Of a DNA stretch of 12,839 bases, positions 1 through 7,189 are shown piece by piece. Made by a program: the position numbers and the translations under genes. The notes under the pieces are model-generated. The model saw only the letters and a program-made list of their open reading frames with translations. It was not told where the DNA came from and ran no database searches. The stretch lies in assembly GCA_024231375.1 (NCBI GenBank), contig JAAEQP010001469.1, positions 1 to 12,839 of the forward strand, given 5' to 3'. The first letter of the stretch is position 1; every line of letters begins with the position of its first letter. The DNA is from a bacterium. Its GTDB lineage: Bacteria; Hydrogenedentota; Hydrogenedentia; Hydrogenedentiales; SLHB01.

Positions 1-825
1 GGCCACTTGGCGCCACGTGGAATTCTCGCCGCGTGCGCGCGCCACATCGTCGAGGTTCACCACGCCCGATACCAGCGTCGAGTACGAGCGGGACAGAATC
101 GGCCCTTCCGCTACGATGGCGGTCGGCGTGGCCACGAATCCACCCCCGTCGAACACGAGGCGGCTGTTGTCGAGGCCGAGCAGGTTGGCATAGGCATACA
201 CACACGCCATATTCTCGGCGGCATTGCGTACCAGGCGGCTGCGTTGCAGGTTCTTGCGGGGCGTGAAGGGGGACGCGCTCAGATTGCAGATGATCTCCGC
301 GCCAGCCAACACCCGCTCCTGGGCAGGCGGTTTCGAGGCCCATAGGTCTTCGCAGATCTCGGCGCTTACCACGCCGAAGGGCAGACGGAACACCAGGTCC
401 CCCGCGGGCACCCCGTTGATTTTGGTCACGCCTTCGTGCCACGCGGTCCAATTGCGGCCTTCGTAGAAGATGCTGTAGGTGGGCAGGAACTTCTTGAGGA
501 CGAGTCCGCGGACTTCGCCGTTGTGGAGGAGTGCGGCCCCGTTGTACATCATCGATTCGTGGTGTACGGGCAACCCGACGAACGCGCTGATGCCGTCGCA
601 CGCTTCGGCGAGGCGCTGCACCGCGTCCCAACTGCGCCGGGCAATGTCGGGCCACCAGACGCGGTCTTCCAGGCTATACCCAGAGATGCCCAGTTCCGGT
701 GTGACGAGCAGGTTGACGCCCTGGCCACGGGCTTCCTCGATGACCTCCCGCAACCGGGCGGCGTTGCCCGTGAAGTCGCCTACCTTCACCGAAACCGATC
801 CGACGCCGATGCGCACCAGACGCAT
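1..825 (-). CDS. nadE: Glutamine-dependent NAD+ synthetase, N-terminal glutaminase domain (partial)
   Basis: The last step of NAD synthesis: deamido-NAD is amidated to NAD using ammonia released from glutamine. Only the first 275 residues are in the window; the reading frame stays open to the left edge. What is visible is the nitrilase-fold (CN-hydrolase) glutaminase domain with its Glu-Lys-Cys triad: E44 in TPELGISGY, K111 in KKFLPTY and C158 in SAEICEDLW. The FLPTYxxFYEGR stretch and the ICEDLW motif are typical of long NadE enzymes (about 650-680 residues), so the ATP-dependent synthetase domain should lie beyond the edge. The start is the ATG at 825-823, preceded by AAGGAG about 7 nt upstream. 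It is the last visible gene of the Nudix-pncA-pncB-nadE operon, 83 bp after pncB. A bare nitrilase-family amidase is the alternative, but context and motifs favour NadE. Confidence 0.93.
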   Translation of the reverse strand, partial: MRLVRIGVGSVSVKVGDFTGNAARLREVIEEARGQGVNLLVTPELGISGYSLEDRVWWPDIARRSWDAVQRLAEACDGISAFVGLPVHHESMMYNGAALLHNGEVRGLVLKKFLPTYSIFYEGRNWTAWHEGVTKINGVPAGDLVFRLPFGVVSAEICEDLWASKPPAQERVLAGAEIICNLSASPFTPRKNLQRSRLVRNAAENMACVYAYANLLGLDNSRLVFDGGGFVATPTAIVAEGPILSRSYSTLVSGVVNLDDVARARGENSTWRQVA

Positions 826-864
826 GGAACGTTCTCCTTCTTGCTGTGCGCCTCTCAGACTGGC

Positions 865-909
865 GCGCAGACAGTCACTGCGAACCGGTTAGACCGGTGC
901 GCAGACAGT
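865..909. repeat. 11-bp direct repeat flanking a small palindrome between pncB and nadE
   Basis: GCGCAGACAGT occurs at 865-875 and again at 899-909, 34 bp apart. Between the copies lie two ACCGGT palindromes (884-889 and 893-898) separated by three bases, which can pair as a 6-bp hairpin. The second copy touches the end of pncB. No T-run follows the hairpin in the direction of transcription, so it does not look like an intrinsic terminator. An intercistronic processing or attenuation element is possible. A chance or local duplication is equally possible. Confidence 0.4.
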
Positions 910-2372
910 TACCACTGGTCCGGGTTCTCGATGAGCTTCTCTTTCATGTGTCCAATGGATTCAGACAGAATGACCCGGTAGATTTCGGGATTCCTCAGCC
1001 GTGTGAACTCGTCCGGTAGCGACGCGATCTGCCGCTGTGCCCGACCGCGGATATCGGCGATGGGCGGCGATGGATTCGTGCGGCAGCCATCCGCGAACAC
1101 AGTGTCCATCAGGGCTTCCGACCCGGCTGCGTTCCGCAGGCGCGTGCGCACGTGGGCCTGGGTGCGGTGGTGTCCCCTAATATCGCCTTGCGTGGGCGCA
1201 TCCTCGTCGAATGCGTACAACACATCGCCCAAGGGGTGGCCGGCTTCGTCAACGTACCGCACCACCTGCTTCCTTGCCGGGTCCGTCGATTTCTCTACGT
1301 TGGACGTCGTCTTCATGCGGGGCATCCATGCCCCGTCCGCGGCCACCGCCACGAGCTTGTAGACGCCCGACAGGGCCGGGCAATTGTACGACGTGATGAG
1401 GCTGGTGCCGACGCCCCATGCGTTGATCTTGGCGCGTTGGCGTTTCAGGTCGGCGATGAGATCCTCGTGGAGGTCGTTCGACGCTACGATGAGGGGATCG
1501 TCGAATCCGGCCTCGGTCATCATGGCGTGGGCGGCCTTGCTCAGCTTGGCCAAGTCGCCGGAGTCCAGCCGGATGGCCGGCCGGACGCTGTGGCCTGCCT
1601 CGCGCATTTCTTTGAAGACGCGGATAGCGTTCGGCACGCCGCTTCCAAGGGTATCGTAGGTATCGACCAGCAGCACGCACCGGTCCGGGTAGTGCCGTGC
1701 GAACGCCCGGAACGCTTCCAGTTCGCTTTCGAAACTCATGACCCAGCTATGGGCGTGCGTTCCGGCCACGGGGATTCCGTACACCTTGCCTGCCAACACG
1801 TTGGATGTCGATTCGCATCCGCCGATGTAGGCCGCGCGCGACCCGCTCATGCCGCCGTCCGGTCCATGGGCCCGGCGCAATCCGAATTCCAGCACGGGCT
1901 CGCCCTCCGCGGCCAGGCAGACACGCGACGCCTTGGTCGCGATAAGGGTCTGGTAATTCAGCATGTTCAGCAAGGCCGTTTCGATGATCTGGGCCTCGAT
2001 GATGCTGCCTTCCACTTGGACCAGCGGCTCGTGCGGAAACACCAGCGTGCCTTCCGGCATGGCGCGAACCGTGCACTGAGGCCGGAAGTCTCTGAGAAAG
2101 GCGAAGAAGGATTCGTCGAAGAGGTTCAGCGACCGCAGGTATTCGAGGTCGTCTTCGCCGAAGCGCAGGTTCTCAAGATAGTCCAGAAACGGCTCCAACC
2201 CGGCCGACACAGCGAATCCTGCGTGGTGTGGGAGGGAGCGAAAGAAGTACTCGAAACACACGCGCTGACTGGCCCGGCCTTCTTTGAGGTACCCGGCCGC
2301 CATGGTGAGTTCATACAGGTCGGTCAGGAGGGCCAGACCCTCGCGCCGACACCACGGTTGCGCTGCTTTCAT
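909..2372 (-). CDS. pncB: Nicotinate phosphoribosyltransferase
   Basis: Cytosolic enzyme of the Preiss-Handler pathway, joining nicotinate and PRPP to give nicotinate mononucleotide with ATP-assisted turnover. The 487-residue length fits the family. Visible hallmarks are the N-terminal LLTDLYELTMA (15-25), the RRAHGPDG segment (166-173), and GTHAHSW (204-210) holding the histidine (H208) that corresponds to the autophosphorylated residue of the family. LLVDTYDTLGSG (234-245) and the phosphate-binding RLDSGDL (268-274) follow. The start ATG at 2372-2370 overlaps the pncA stop as ATGA, with GGTGGA just upstream, so it is probably translated by coupling to pncA. It uses the product of pncA directly, and its own product feeds NadD (not seen here) and then NadE. 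Confidence 0.96.
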   Translation of the reverse strand: MKAAQPWCRREGLALLTDLYELTMAAGYLKEGRASQRVCFEYFFRSLPHHAGFAVSAGLEPFLDYLENLRFGEDDLEYLRSLNLFDESFFAFLRDFRPQCTVRAMPEGTLVFPHEPLVQVEGSIIEAQIIETALLNMLNYQTLIATKASRVCLAAEGEPVLEFGLRRAHGPDGGMSGSRAAYIGGCESTSNVLAGKVYGIPVAGTHAHSWVMSFESELEAFRAFARHYPDRCVLLVDTYDTLGSGVPNAIRVFKEMREAGHSVRPAIRLDSGDLAKLSKAAHAMMTEAGFDDPLIVASNDLHEDLIADLKRQRAKINAWGVGTSLITSYNCPALSGVYKLVAVAADGAWMPRMKTTSNVEKSTDPARKQVVRYVDEAGHPLGDVLYAFDEDAPTQGDIRGHHRTQAHVRTRLRNAAGSEALMDTVFADGCRTNPSPPIADIRGRAQRQIASLPDEFTRLRNPEIYRVILSESIGHMKEKLIENPDQW

Positions 2373-2944
2373 TCCACCAACTCCGATCCGCAGACCGTCA
2401 CGCCCGCCTGCCGCATCTCGTCGATGGCGGCCTGGGCGGATCCCGCCGGTACGTCCACGCCCCGGCAGGCATCTTCGAGCACAATCACGTCAAATCCTTC
2501 CTTCAGCGCGTCCAGAGCCGTTGCCCGCACGCAGTAGTCGGTCGCCAAACCGCATACGAACACGCGGGTGACGCCCTTGGCGCGCAGGTCCTCGGCCAGC
2601 GAAGAGGCCTGGAACGAACTGTATTCCTCCGCTTCCGCGTCTGTGGCCTTACTTACCACCGTGGCGTTGAGCGGCACATGCAGATCCCCGTGGAACGCCG
2701 CGCCCGGCGAATCCTGGACGCAATGGACGGGCCAGCTGCCGTCGATGAACTCCGGTTCATCGCTGAAGCTGCAGTGATCTTGCGGATGCCAGTCGCGGGT
2801 GAACACGAAATGCTCGAATTTCATCAGTAGACCGTTGATCACCGGCACGATGGCGTCGCCGCCGGTCACACCAAGGGCACCACCGGGACAGAAGTCGTTC
2901 TGCACGTCTACCACGATGATGGCGTCGGATGAGCACACGTCCAT
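2369..2944 (-). CDS. pncA: Nicotinamidase (nicotinamide deamidase, isochorismatase fold)
   Basis: Hydrolyses nicotinamide to nicotinate and ammonia, the entry step of salvage. The 191-residue protein shows the complete active site: catalytic D13 in VDVQNDF, the metal site D51/H53/H57 in TRDWHPQDH, K99 in VVSKATD, and nucleophile C138 in CGLATDYCV. The start was set at the ATG 2944-2942 rather than an in-frame start 36 codons further up. A strong GGAGG lies 9 nt before it, it overlaps the stop of the Nudix gene as TGATG, and the extra residues upstream lack family character. It overlaps pncB by 4 bases at the other end. The order Nudix-pncA-pncB-nadE follows the salvage route. Confidence 0.95.
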   Translation of the reverse strand: MDVCSSDAIIVVDVQNDFCPGGALGVTGGDAIVPVINGLLMKFEHFVFTRDWHPQDHCSFSDEPEFIDGSWPVHCVQDSPGAAFHGDLHVPLNATVVSKATDAEAEEYSSFQASSLAEDLRAKGVTRVFVCGLATDYCVRATALDALKEGFDVIVLEDACRGVDVPAGSAQAAIDEMRQAGVTVCGSELVE

Positions 2945-3495
2945 CACGCTAGTCCTCCCTGTCCGGGGTCGATCGCTCCAAGCACCCGTTTCACAGTACC
3001 TTCCGGCACCTCGGAGAAAGGCCAGGGCGCCCACGGTTCGATTCCCGCCCACTGACGCAGTGCCCGTACAGCGTACTCCAGGACCGAGTCATGGTCAAAC
3101 GCCAGCGGGGGCAGTTCGGTCAGCGGCCACCATGCCGCTTTGGCGGCGTCATCCGCGGCCACCGGGGTGTGGCGCGCCGCCTCCACCACCGCCAGGAAGG
3201 CCACCGAAATGGCCCGGCCTCGCGGGTCGCGGTCAGGCGCGCCGAAGGTCCGGAATTGGCGCACGGGCACACCCGTAAGGCCGGTTTCTTCGGCCAGTTC
3301 GCGCGCGGCCGCCGCATCAAGATCCTCGGCCATTTCGAGGAAGCCGCCGGGGAGCGCCCAATGGCCCGCGAAGGGGTCGTGCTTGCGCTCTACCAGGAGC
3401 ACCTCCAGAGACGTTCCTGTCACTCCGAACACCACGGCGTCCACCGCCATCATGGGACGCGGGTATTCGTAGGTGTACGCCTTGTTATCGGTCAT
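2944..3495 (-). CDS. Nudix hydrolase, ADP-ribose pyrophosphatase / NrtR-like, without a full HTH domain
   Basis: Predicted Nudix-fold pyrophosphatase of 183 residues. The Nudix box (G51 to L73, Gx5Ex7REUxEExGU) is perfect, with R65, E66, E69 and E70 present, so catalytic activity is expected. The N-terminus YTYEYPRPMMAVDAVVFG resembles ADP-ribose pyrophosphatases and the sensor domain of the NAD regulator NrtR. The stretch LAFDHDSVLEYAVRALR (131-147) matches the point where NrtR proteins pass into their winged helix. Here only about 35 proline-rich residues follow, too few for that domain. It is first in the operon and overlaps pncA by one base. The start at 3495 is fixed by AAGGAGG (3506-3500) 4 nt away; the longer frame upstream has no Nudix character. 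It may recycle ADP-ribose or clear damaged nucleotides. Substrate and any regulatory role are inference. Confidence 0.88.
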   Translation of the reverse strand: MTDNKAYTYEYPRPMMAVDAVVFGVTGTSLEVLLVERKHDPFAGHWALPGGFLEMAEDLDAAAARELAEETGLTGVPVRQFRTFGAPDRDPRGRAISVAFLAVVEAARHTPVAADDAAKAAWWPLTELPPLAFDHDSVLEYAVRALRQWAGIEPWAPWPFSEVPEGTVKRVLGAIDPGQGGLA

Positions 3496-3529
3496 TGGGC
3501 CTCCTTGGGCGATGCCGCCCAGCGTGTGC

Positions 3530-3558
3530 ATGCTATCACACCCGTCCATACGGCACAA
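3530..3558 (-). promoter_or_regulatory. Candidate promoter of the NAD salvage operon
   Basis: Read on the minus strand: TTGTGC (3558-3553), a 17-bp spacer, then TGATAGCAT, an extended -10 with core TAGCAT at 3535-3530. Transcription would begin near 3523, giving a leader of about 28 nt before the Nudix start at 3495. The -35 match is weak. The spacing, the TGn extension and the position make it the best candidate in this intergenic region, but it is predicted by eye only. Confidence 0.4.
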
Positions 3559-3567
3559 CCTGTTGTG
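3554..3567. promoter_or_regulatory. 14-bp palindrome, candidate operator of the NAD operon
   Basis: CACAAC-CT-GTTGTG is a perfect 6+2+6 inverted repeat. It overlaps the predicted -35 element of the NAD operon on the minus strand, about 60 bp upstream of the Nudix start codon. This geometry suits a dimeric repressor blocking RNA polymerase. Which protein binds is unknown. The Nudix gene product itself lacks a clear DNA-binding domain, so the regulator may be encoded elsewhere. Confidence 0.4.
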
Positions 3568-3654
3568 GTAGAGAGGTTTCCGGCAATACGACCCGGCAGA
3601 GCCCGTCCCGTTCCCTCGGTTTCCGCCGTAGCTTCGAGGAATCCTCAGATCGGG

Positions 3655-3683
3655 TTGGCAATTCTCAGGATGTGCTGTATAAT
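3655..3683 (+). promoter_or_regulatory. Sigma-70-type promoter for the large lipoprotein gene
   Basis: TTGGCA (3655-3660), a 17-bp spacer and a perfect TATAAT (3678-3683). This is the best promoter match in the window and it faces the gene at 3883. The -10 is embedded in GTGCTGTATAAT, an element repeated before two other transcription units. Predicted transcription start is near 3690, giving an unusually long leader of about 190 nt. Confidence 0.7.
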
Positions 3684-3882
3684 TGAAATGCCTGATTTGA
3701 GTTCGGGCAAAGTGGTACTTGCGGTTTTCAAGGAACCGCTGCGCGGGCACTACTTGCTGGGGTCGTTAGAGGTATTCCTCCCATACTTGGGACCGCACTG
3801 ATGGACGGTCTTATCTGGCTGTGACACATGACGCTATAGGCGCGTGCGCGCGTGCAGCGTGCGCGAAAGAGGAGGGTCTGCA
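3684..3882 (+). other. Long leader of the lipoprotein gene with two hairpins and a 37-codon ORF
   Basis: Untranslated region between the predicted promoter and the start at 3883. It holds an inverted repeat GCGGTT/AACCGC with a 7-nt loop (3721-3739). A second one, TCCCA/TGGGA with a 4-nt loop, lies at 3779-3792. An ATG-initiated ORF of 37 codons runs from 3689 to 3802, starting almost at the predicted transcription start with no ribosome-binding site. It could be leaderless or simply fortuitous. Just before the ribosome-binding site is a 17-nt strictly alternating purine-pyrimidine run (3840-3856). No known riboswitch class was recognised. Confidence 0.35.
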
Positions 3883-6171
3883 ATGAATTGGTCTCGAAGG
3901 TCTTTGCGCTACACCGTCCCGCTGCTGGCATTGGCGGTGGGGTTGTCGATGATGAACCTGGGGTGTCCCCGTCGTAATCCCCCCAATCCGCCGGCGGCGC
4001 CGGGCAGTCTCGTGGGGTGGGTCGCGGACACAGAGGGCGTTGGCATTCCCGGCTGTACCGTGACGGTGGACGACGAGGCCAAGGTGTATCCTGTGACCGT
4101 TCAGACGAACGCCACGGGCCAGTATTCCCTTGGCAATCTCTCGGCCGGTCAGGGGTTGAAGGTGACATTCGAGCAGGATGGCTTCACGACCACGTGCCGG
4201 TTCGTGGACATCACCGCGAGCAAGACGACCACGGCCAACGCCACCATGAAGGCGCGCGAGCTGGACACGCTGCCCGCTGCCGAGGCAGGCGGTGTGGCCA
4301 CGGACGGCCAGGGAACGACGAAGGTCGGCCTGCCTCCGAGCGGATTGGTGGACAAGTTCGGCAATCCTGTCACGGGCGAGGTGAAGGTGGCGGTGACGCC
4401 GCTCGACGTGACGGATCCCGGTGACCTCGGGGCGTTTCCCGGCGATTTCCAGGCGATCACGTCGAAGAAGAACGGGAGCCAGCAGGTGACCCTGGAGACC
4501 TTCGGGTTGGCCGAGGTGGTGATCACCAAGAACGGCGAGGAAGTCAATCTCGGCGTAGGCAAATCCGCCCAACTCGAGATCAAACTCCCGCCGCAGAAAA
4601 GCATCAGCAGTGGCGACACCATTCCCCTGTGGTGGTTTGACGAAGAGGCGGGGTTGTGGATGGAGGCGGGCACCGGCACGGTCGGGGCCTCTACGTCCGG
4701 AAGCGGCCTGGCTTTCTTCGCGACGGTTACCCATTTCAGTTGGTGGAACGCGGACCGACCCATTGAGCAGATGGATTGTCTGACCGGTACGGTGCTCGCC
4801 AAGGACGGAACCCCCGTGGGCGGCGCGGAGATCGTGGCCCGGGGTGTGTCCTACAACGGCGAAAGTTTCGCTACCACCAACCAGTGGGGCGAGTTCTGCG
4901 TCAATGTGAAGCGCGGCGAAGAGGTGGAAGTGGAAGCCGTCTTCCCGGGCGGTCTCTATCCCGCCGTCACGAAGACCGTCACGGGCCTTGACCTCGGCGG
5001 CGGCTGTGGTTCGGCCAACTGTCTCGACACTGGCGACTACGTGCTGGGTTACGCGTCCTGCGTCCAGGGCGTGGTGTATGGCAGCACGGGCATTCCCGTT
5101 CCCAGCATCACGGTATACTGCTCGGCGGGCGGCAGCGCGGTAACCAACTCGGGCGGAGGCTTCTGCATCGACGCTCCCGGTGACACGGATGTGTACGTGT
5201 ACGTACCCGGCAGCGAGCCGGTGATGGTGCATACCCCCGCAACGGGCAACTGCTCAACCGGCGGCTGCGCCGACGCGGTGATCGAACTGGGTGGCGCCGA
5301 TGACGGCGACTTGGTCGGATGGATCAGCACCGACAACACGGCCGAAGGCGTGAAGACGCATAGCGAGAAGCTGGACAGCATCGCATTGTTCGGTCTCACC
5401 GAAGACGATGCCTTCACGTTCAGTACCGCGTCCTTCATCAGCAGCATCCTGCCTCCGGACAGCTACAAGGTGCTGACCGATGAAGAACTCAACTACAACT
5501 GGCGCGATGCAACCGCGTCCATGACCATTTCGTCGCTTGACCCGGGTACGCCGGGCACGGTGGCCGCGTTGGCCACGTCCGCCAATCTGTATCGGTGGAC
5601 CGAGCTGAATGGTCTGTATGCGCCCGATCCGTGGCTGTACACGCTGTTCCTGCAGGATCCGGTCCTGTACACGAACAACTTGGACGATTTGGTCGAGTTC
5701 GCGTGGCCGGGTGGCGCCGATATTGGTGCCTTTGACGCCAGTGTCGACCTGCCCATTGCGGTGAACGTGACGAATCCCGTCATCACGGCCAAGGGCATTG
5801 GCAACACCATGAGCGAGATTGACCTCACCCAGGCGTTGACCATCACGTGGACCCCGAGCGGTATCGGCGATGCCGAGGCGATCTTCCTGATCACCACGGA
5901 GGCCCGCGACGGATCGGCCGAGGCCACCAAGGGGCTGGCGGTCCGTGCTGCGGACGACGGGTCGTTCACAGTTCCGGCATCCGCCATGAGCCAGTTGCTC
6001 GCGGACCCGGCGAAAACAATCACCGGAACCTACTACAAGCAGGACTTCGAGGCTGTCCGTGTGGTCATGGGTGCCATCAGCGTGCCGCTCGTCGGCGGCG
6101 GTTACGGCGAAGTCGGTGTCGACGCGCGCAGCAACTGGGTGCGCGGCAAGTACGAACACCAAACCTACTAG
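3883..6171 (+). CDS. Large modular surface lipoprotein with repeated CarboxypepD-reg-like domains
   Basis: A 762-residue secreted protein of unknown function. A basic N-terminus and hydrophobic core (residues 4-27) end in a lipobox-like NLGC at C28, followed by a Pro/Asn-rich linker, suggesting an outer-membrane or surface lipoprotein. The lipobox is atypical at -3. Residues 42-125 form a carboxypeptidase-regulatory-like beta-sandwich (GWVADTEGVGIPGCTV...). Residues 130-290 are a distinct region with VDKFGNPVTG, PLWWFDEEAGLW and VTHFSWWN. Two further sandwich modules at 299-385 and 393-470 share cysteine positions. The C-terminal 290 residues were not recognised. The start at 3883 is chosen because GAGGAGGG lies 6 nt upstream and the signal sequence begins there; a start 13 codons earlier lacks this. 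It is expressed alone, between its own promoter and terminator. Adhesion or glycan binding is possible but unproven. Confidence 0.8.
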   Translation: MNWSRRSLRYTVPLLALAVGLSMMNLGCPRRNPPNPPAAPGSLVGWVADTEGVGIPGCTVTVDDEAKVYPVTVQTNATGQYSLGNLSAGQGLKVTFEQDGFTTTCRFVDITASKTTTANATMKARELDTLPAAEAGGVATDGQGTTKVGLPPSGLVDKFGNPVTGEVKVAVTPLDVTDPGDLGAFPGDFQAITSKKNGSQQVTLETFGLAEVVITKNGEEVNLGVGKSAQLEIKLPPQKSISSGDTIPLWWFDEEAGLWMEAGTGTVGASTSGSGLAFFATVTHFSWWNADRPIEQMDCLTGTVLAKDGTPVGGAEIVARGVSYNGESFATTNQWGEFCVNVKRGEEVEVEAVFPGGLYPAVTKTVTGLDLGGGCGSANCLDTGDYVLGYASCVQGVVYGSTGIPVPSITVYCSAGGSAVTNSGGGFCIDAPGDTDVYVYVPGSEPVMVHTPATGNCSTGGCADAVIELGGADDGDLVGWISTDNTAEGVKTHSEKLDSIALFGLTEDDAFTFSTASFISSILPPDSYKVLTDEELNYNWRDATASMTISSLDPGTPGTVAALATSANLYRWTELNGLYAPDPWLYTLFLQDPVLYTNNLDDLVEFAWPGGADIGAFDASVDLPIAVNVTNPVITAKGIGNTMSEIDLTQALTITWTPSGIGDAEAIFLITTEARDGSAEATKGLAVRAADDGSFTVPASAMSQLLADPAKTITGTYYKQDFEAVRVVMGAISVPLVGGGYGEVGVDARSNWVRGKYEHQTY

Positions 6172-6210
6172 CGAATCCACGCGCTGACCGCGCGTGAAGC
6201 GAGACACAGA

Positions 6211-6257
6211 GCGGCCGCGGCCTCCCGGAGACGGGGAGCCGCGGCCGCCTTCATTTT
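6211..6257 (+). terminator. GC-rich intrinsic terminator after the lipoprotein gene
   Basis: GCGGCCGCGG (6211-6220) pairs with CCGCGGCCGC (6239-6248). The stem extends inward through CTCCC/GGGAG with a single bulged base, around a loop of about 7 nt. The stem is followed by CTTCATTTTG, a short T-rich tail. It lies 40 bp after the lipoprotein stop and before the promoter-like element of the next unit. Confidence 0.8.
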
Positions 6258-6289
6258 GTCCAGAAGGGAGGGGGGCATTTCGGGTTCAA

Positions 6290-6301
6290 GTGATGTATCA
6301 T
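6290..6301 (+). promoter_or_regulatory. Promoter-like element upstream of the isomerase-metallophosphoesterase pair
   Basis: GTGATGTATCAT with -10 core TATCAT at 6296-6301, about 56 bp before the start codon at 6358 and just after the upstream terminator. No good -35 is visible at the expected distance; only GGCAT at 6274-6278 is loosely placed. The call rests on the near-identical element before two other transcription units. Confidence 0.45.
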
Positions 6302-6357
6302 GGCGTCCTGTCGCGCGGGAGGTGTGAGCGGCAAGGGAAGCGAAAGGAACAGCGGCC

Positions 6358-7185
6358 ATGGCGAGTATGGAAGTTGGCGTGTTGACGGGATTGGGATTGG
6401 ACAACGACCCTTTCGCCCATGTGGCGGAGTTCGGGTTGAAGACGTGCCAGTTGTGCAACTGGAATCCGGCCGTGTGGTCGGACGCACGGGCCAAGGAAGT
6501 GAAGGCCCAAGCCAAGAAGGCGGGTGTACGAATCGCGGCGGTCTGGGCCGGGTACACGGGGCCGGCCGTGTGGGATTTCATCGACGGGCCGTCGACCCTG
6601 GGTTTGGTGCCCACGAAGTACCGCAAGAAGCGGGTGGCGCAACTGAAGCAGGGCGCGGATTTCGCCGCTCGCGCGGGCGCTCCCGCGATTATCACCCATG
6701 TGGGCTTCATCCCCGAGAATCCGGACGACCGGCTGTACGCGCCGACGATTGAGGCGCTGCGCGACGTGGCCGCGCACTGCAAGAAACGGGGTATTGGGTT
6801 CTGGTTCGAGACGGGTCAGGAAACGCCGGTCACCCTCTTGCGCACGTTCGAAGACATCGGACTCCCGAACCTGGGCATTAATCTCGACACGGCGAACTGC
6901 ATTCTCTACGGGAAAGCAAATCCGGTAGATTCGTTGGACGTGTTCGGGAGGTTCGTCCGCAATCTGCATGCGAAAGACGGGCTCTACCCGACGAATGGGC
7001 GTGAACTGGGCAAGGAAACAGCCATCGGGAAGGGCAGAGTCGAATGGTCGAAGCTGTTTCGGCGGTTGAAGGATGTGAAGTTCAAGGGCGACGTGATCAT
7101 CGAGCGGGAGATCTCGGGTCCGCGCCAAGCCAAGGACATCCGCAAGGCGGTGACCTATCTGCGCCGCATCATTGGGAGGCTGTAA
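6358..7185 (+). CDS. Sugar phosphate isomerase/epimerase-like TIM barrel
   Basis: A 275-residue protein of the xylose-isomerase-like (AP endonuclease family 2) superfamily, cytosolic and without a signal peptide. Likely metal ligands follow the family pattern: E151 in FWFETGQE, D177 in INLDTANC, H204 in NLHAKDG and E249 in VIIERE, with H114 in THVGFIPE also near the site. Such proteins isomerise or epimerise free or phosphorylated sugars or inositol derivatives; the exact substrate cannot be read from sequence. The start ATG at 6358 has AAAGGAA about 9-10 nt upstream. The next gene begins 4 bp after its stop, so the two are co-transcribed. Its role may be in sugar catabolism, in keeping with the glycosidase genes convergent to it. 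Confidence 0.88.
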   Translation: MASMEVGVLTGLGLDNDPFAHVAEFGLKTCQLCNWNPAVWSDARAKEVKAQAKKAGVRIAAVWAGYTGPAVWDFIDGPSTLGLVPTKYRKKRVAQLKQGADFAARAGAPAIITHVGFIPENPDDRLYAPTIEALRDVAAHCKKRGIGFWFETGQETPVTLLRTFEDIGLPNLGINLDTANCILYGKANPVDSLDVFGRFVRNLHAKDGLYPTNGRELGKETAIGKGRVEWSKLFRRLKDVKFKGDVIIEREISGPRQAKDIRKAVTYLRRIIGRL

Positions 7186-7189
7186 GCGA

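Noticed and set aside
1152..2537. 461-codon plus-strand open frame opposite pncB and pncA
   Set aside because: Antisense to two genes with complete catalytic motifs; a GC-rich shadow with His/Arg/Val-rich, family-less translation.
2945..3052. 36-residue N-terminal extension of PncA
   Set aside because: It overlaps the Nudix gene and lacks similarity; the start at 2944 has a good Shine-Dalgarno and a TGATG junction.
3496..3750. N-terminal extension of the Nudix protein by 85 residues
   Set aside because: The AAGGAGG site at 3506-3500 fixes the start at 3495, and the extension crosses promoter-like sequence without family similarity.
3811..5232. 473-codon minus-strand open frame opposite the lipoprotein gene
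   Set aside because: His/Arg/Ala-rich shadow; the plus-strand gene has signal sequence, promoter, ribosome-binding site and terminator.
6211..6248. Two GCGGCCGC (NotI-like) octamers as a restriction or recombination feature
   Set aside because: They are simply the two arms of the terminator stem.
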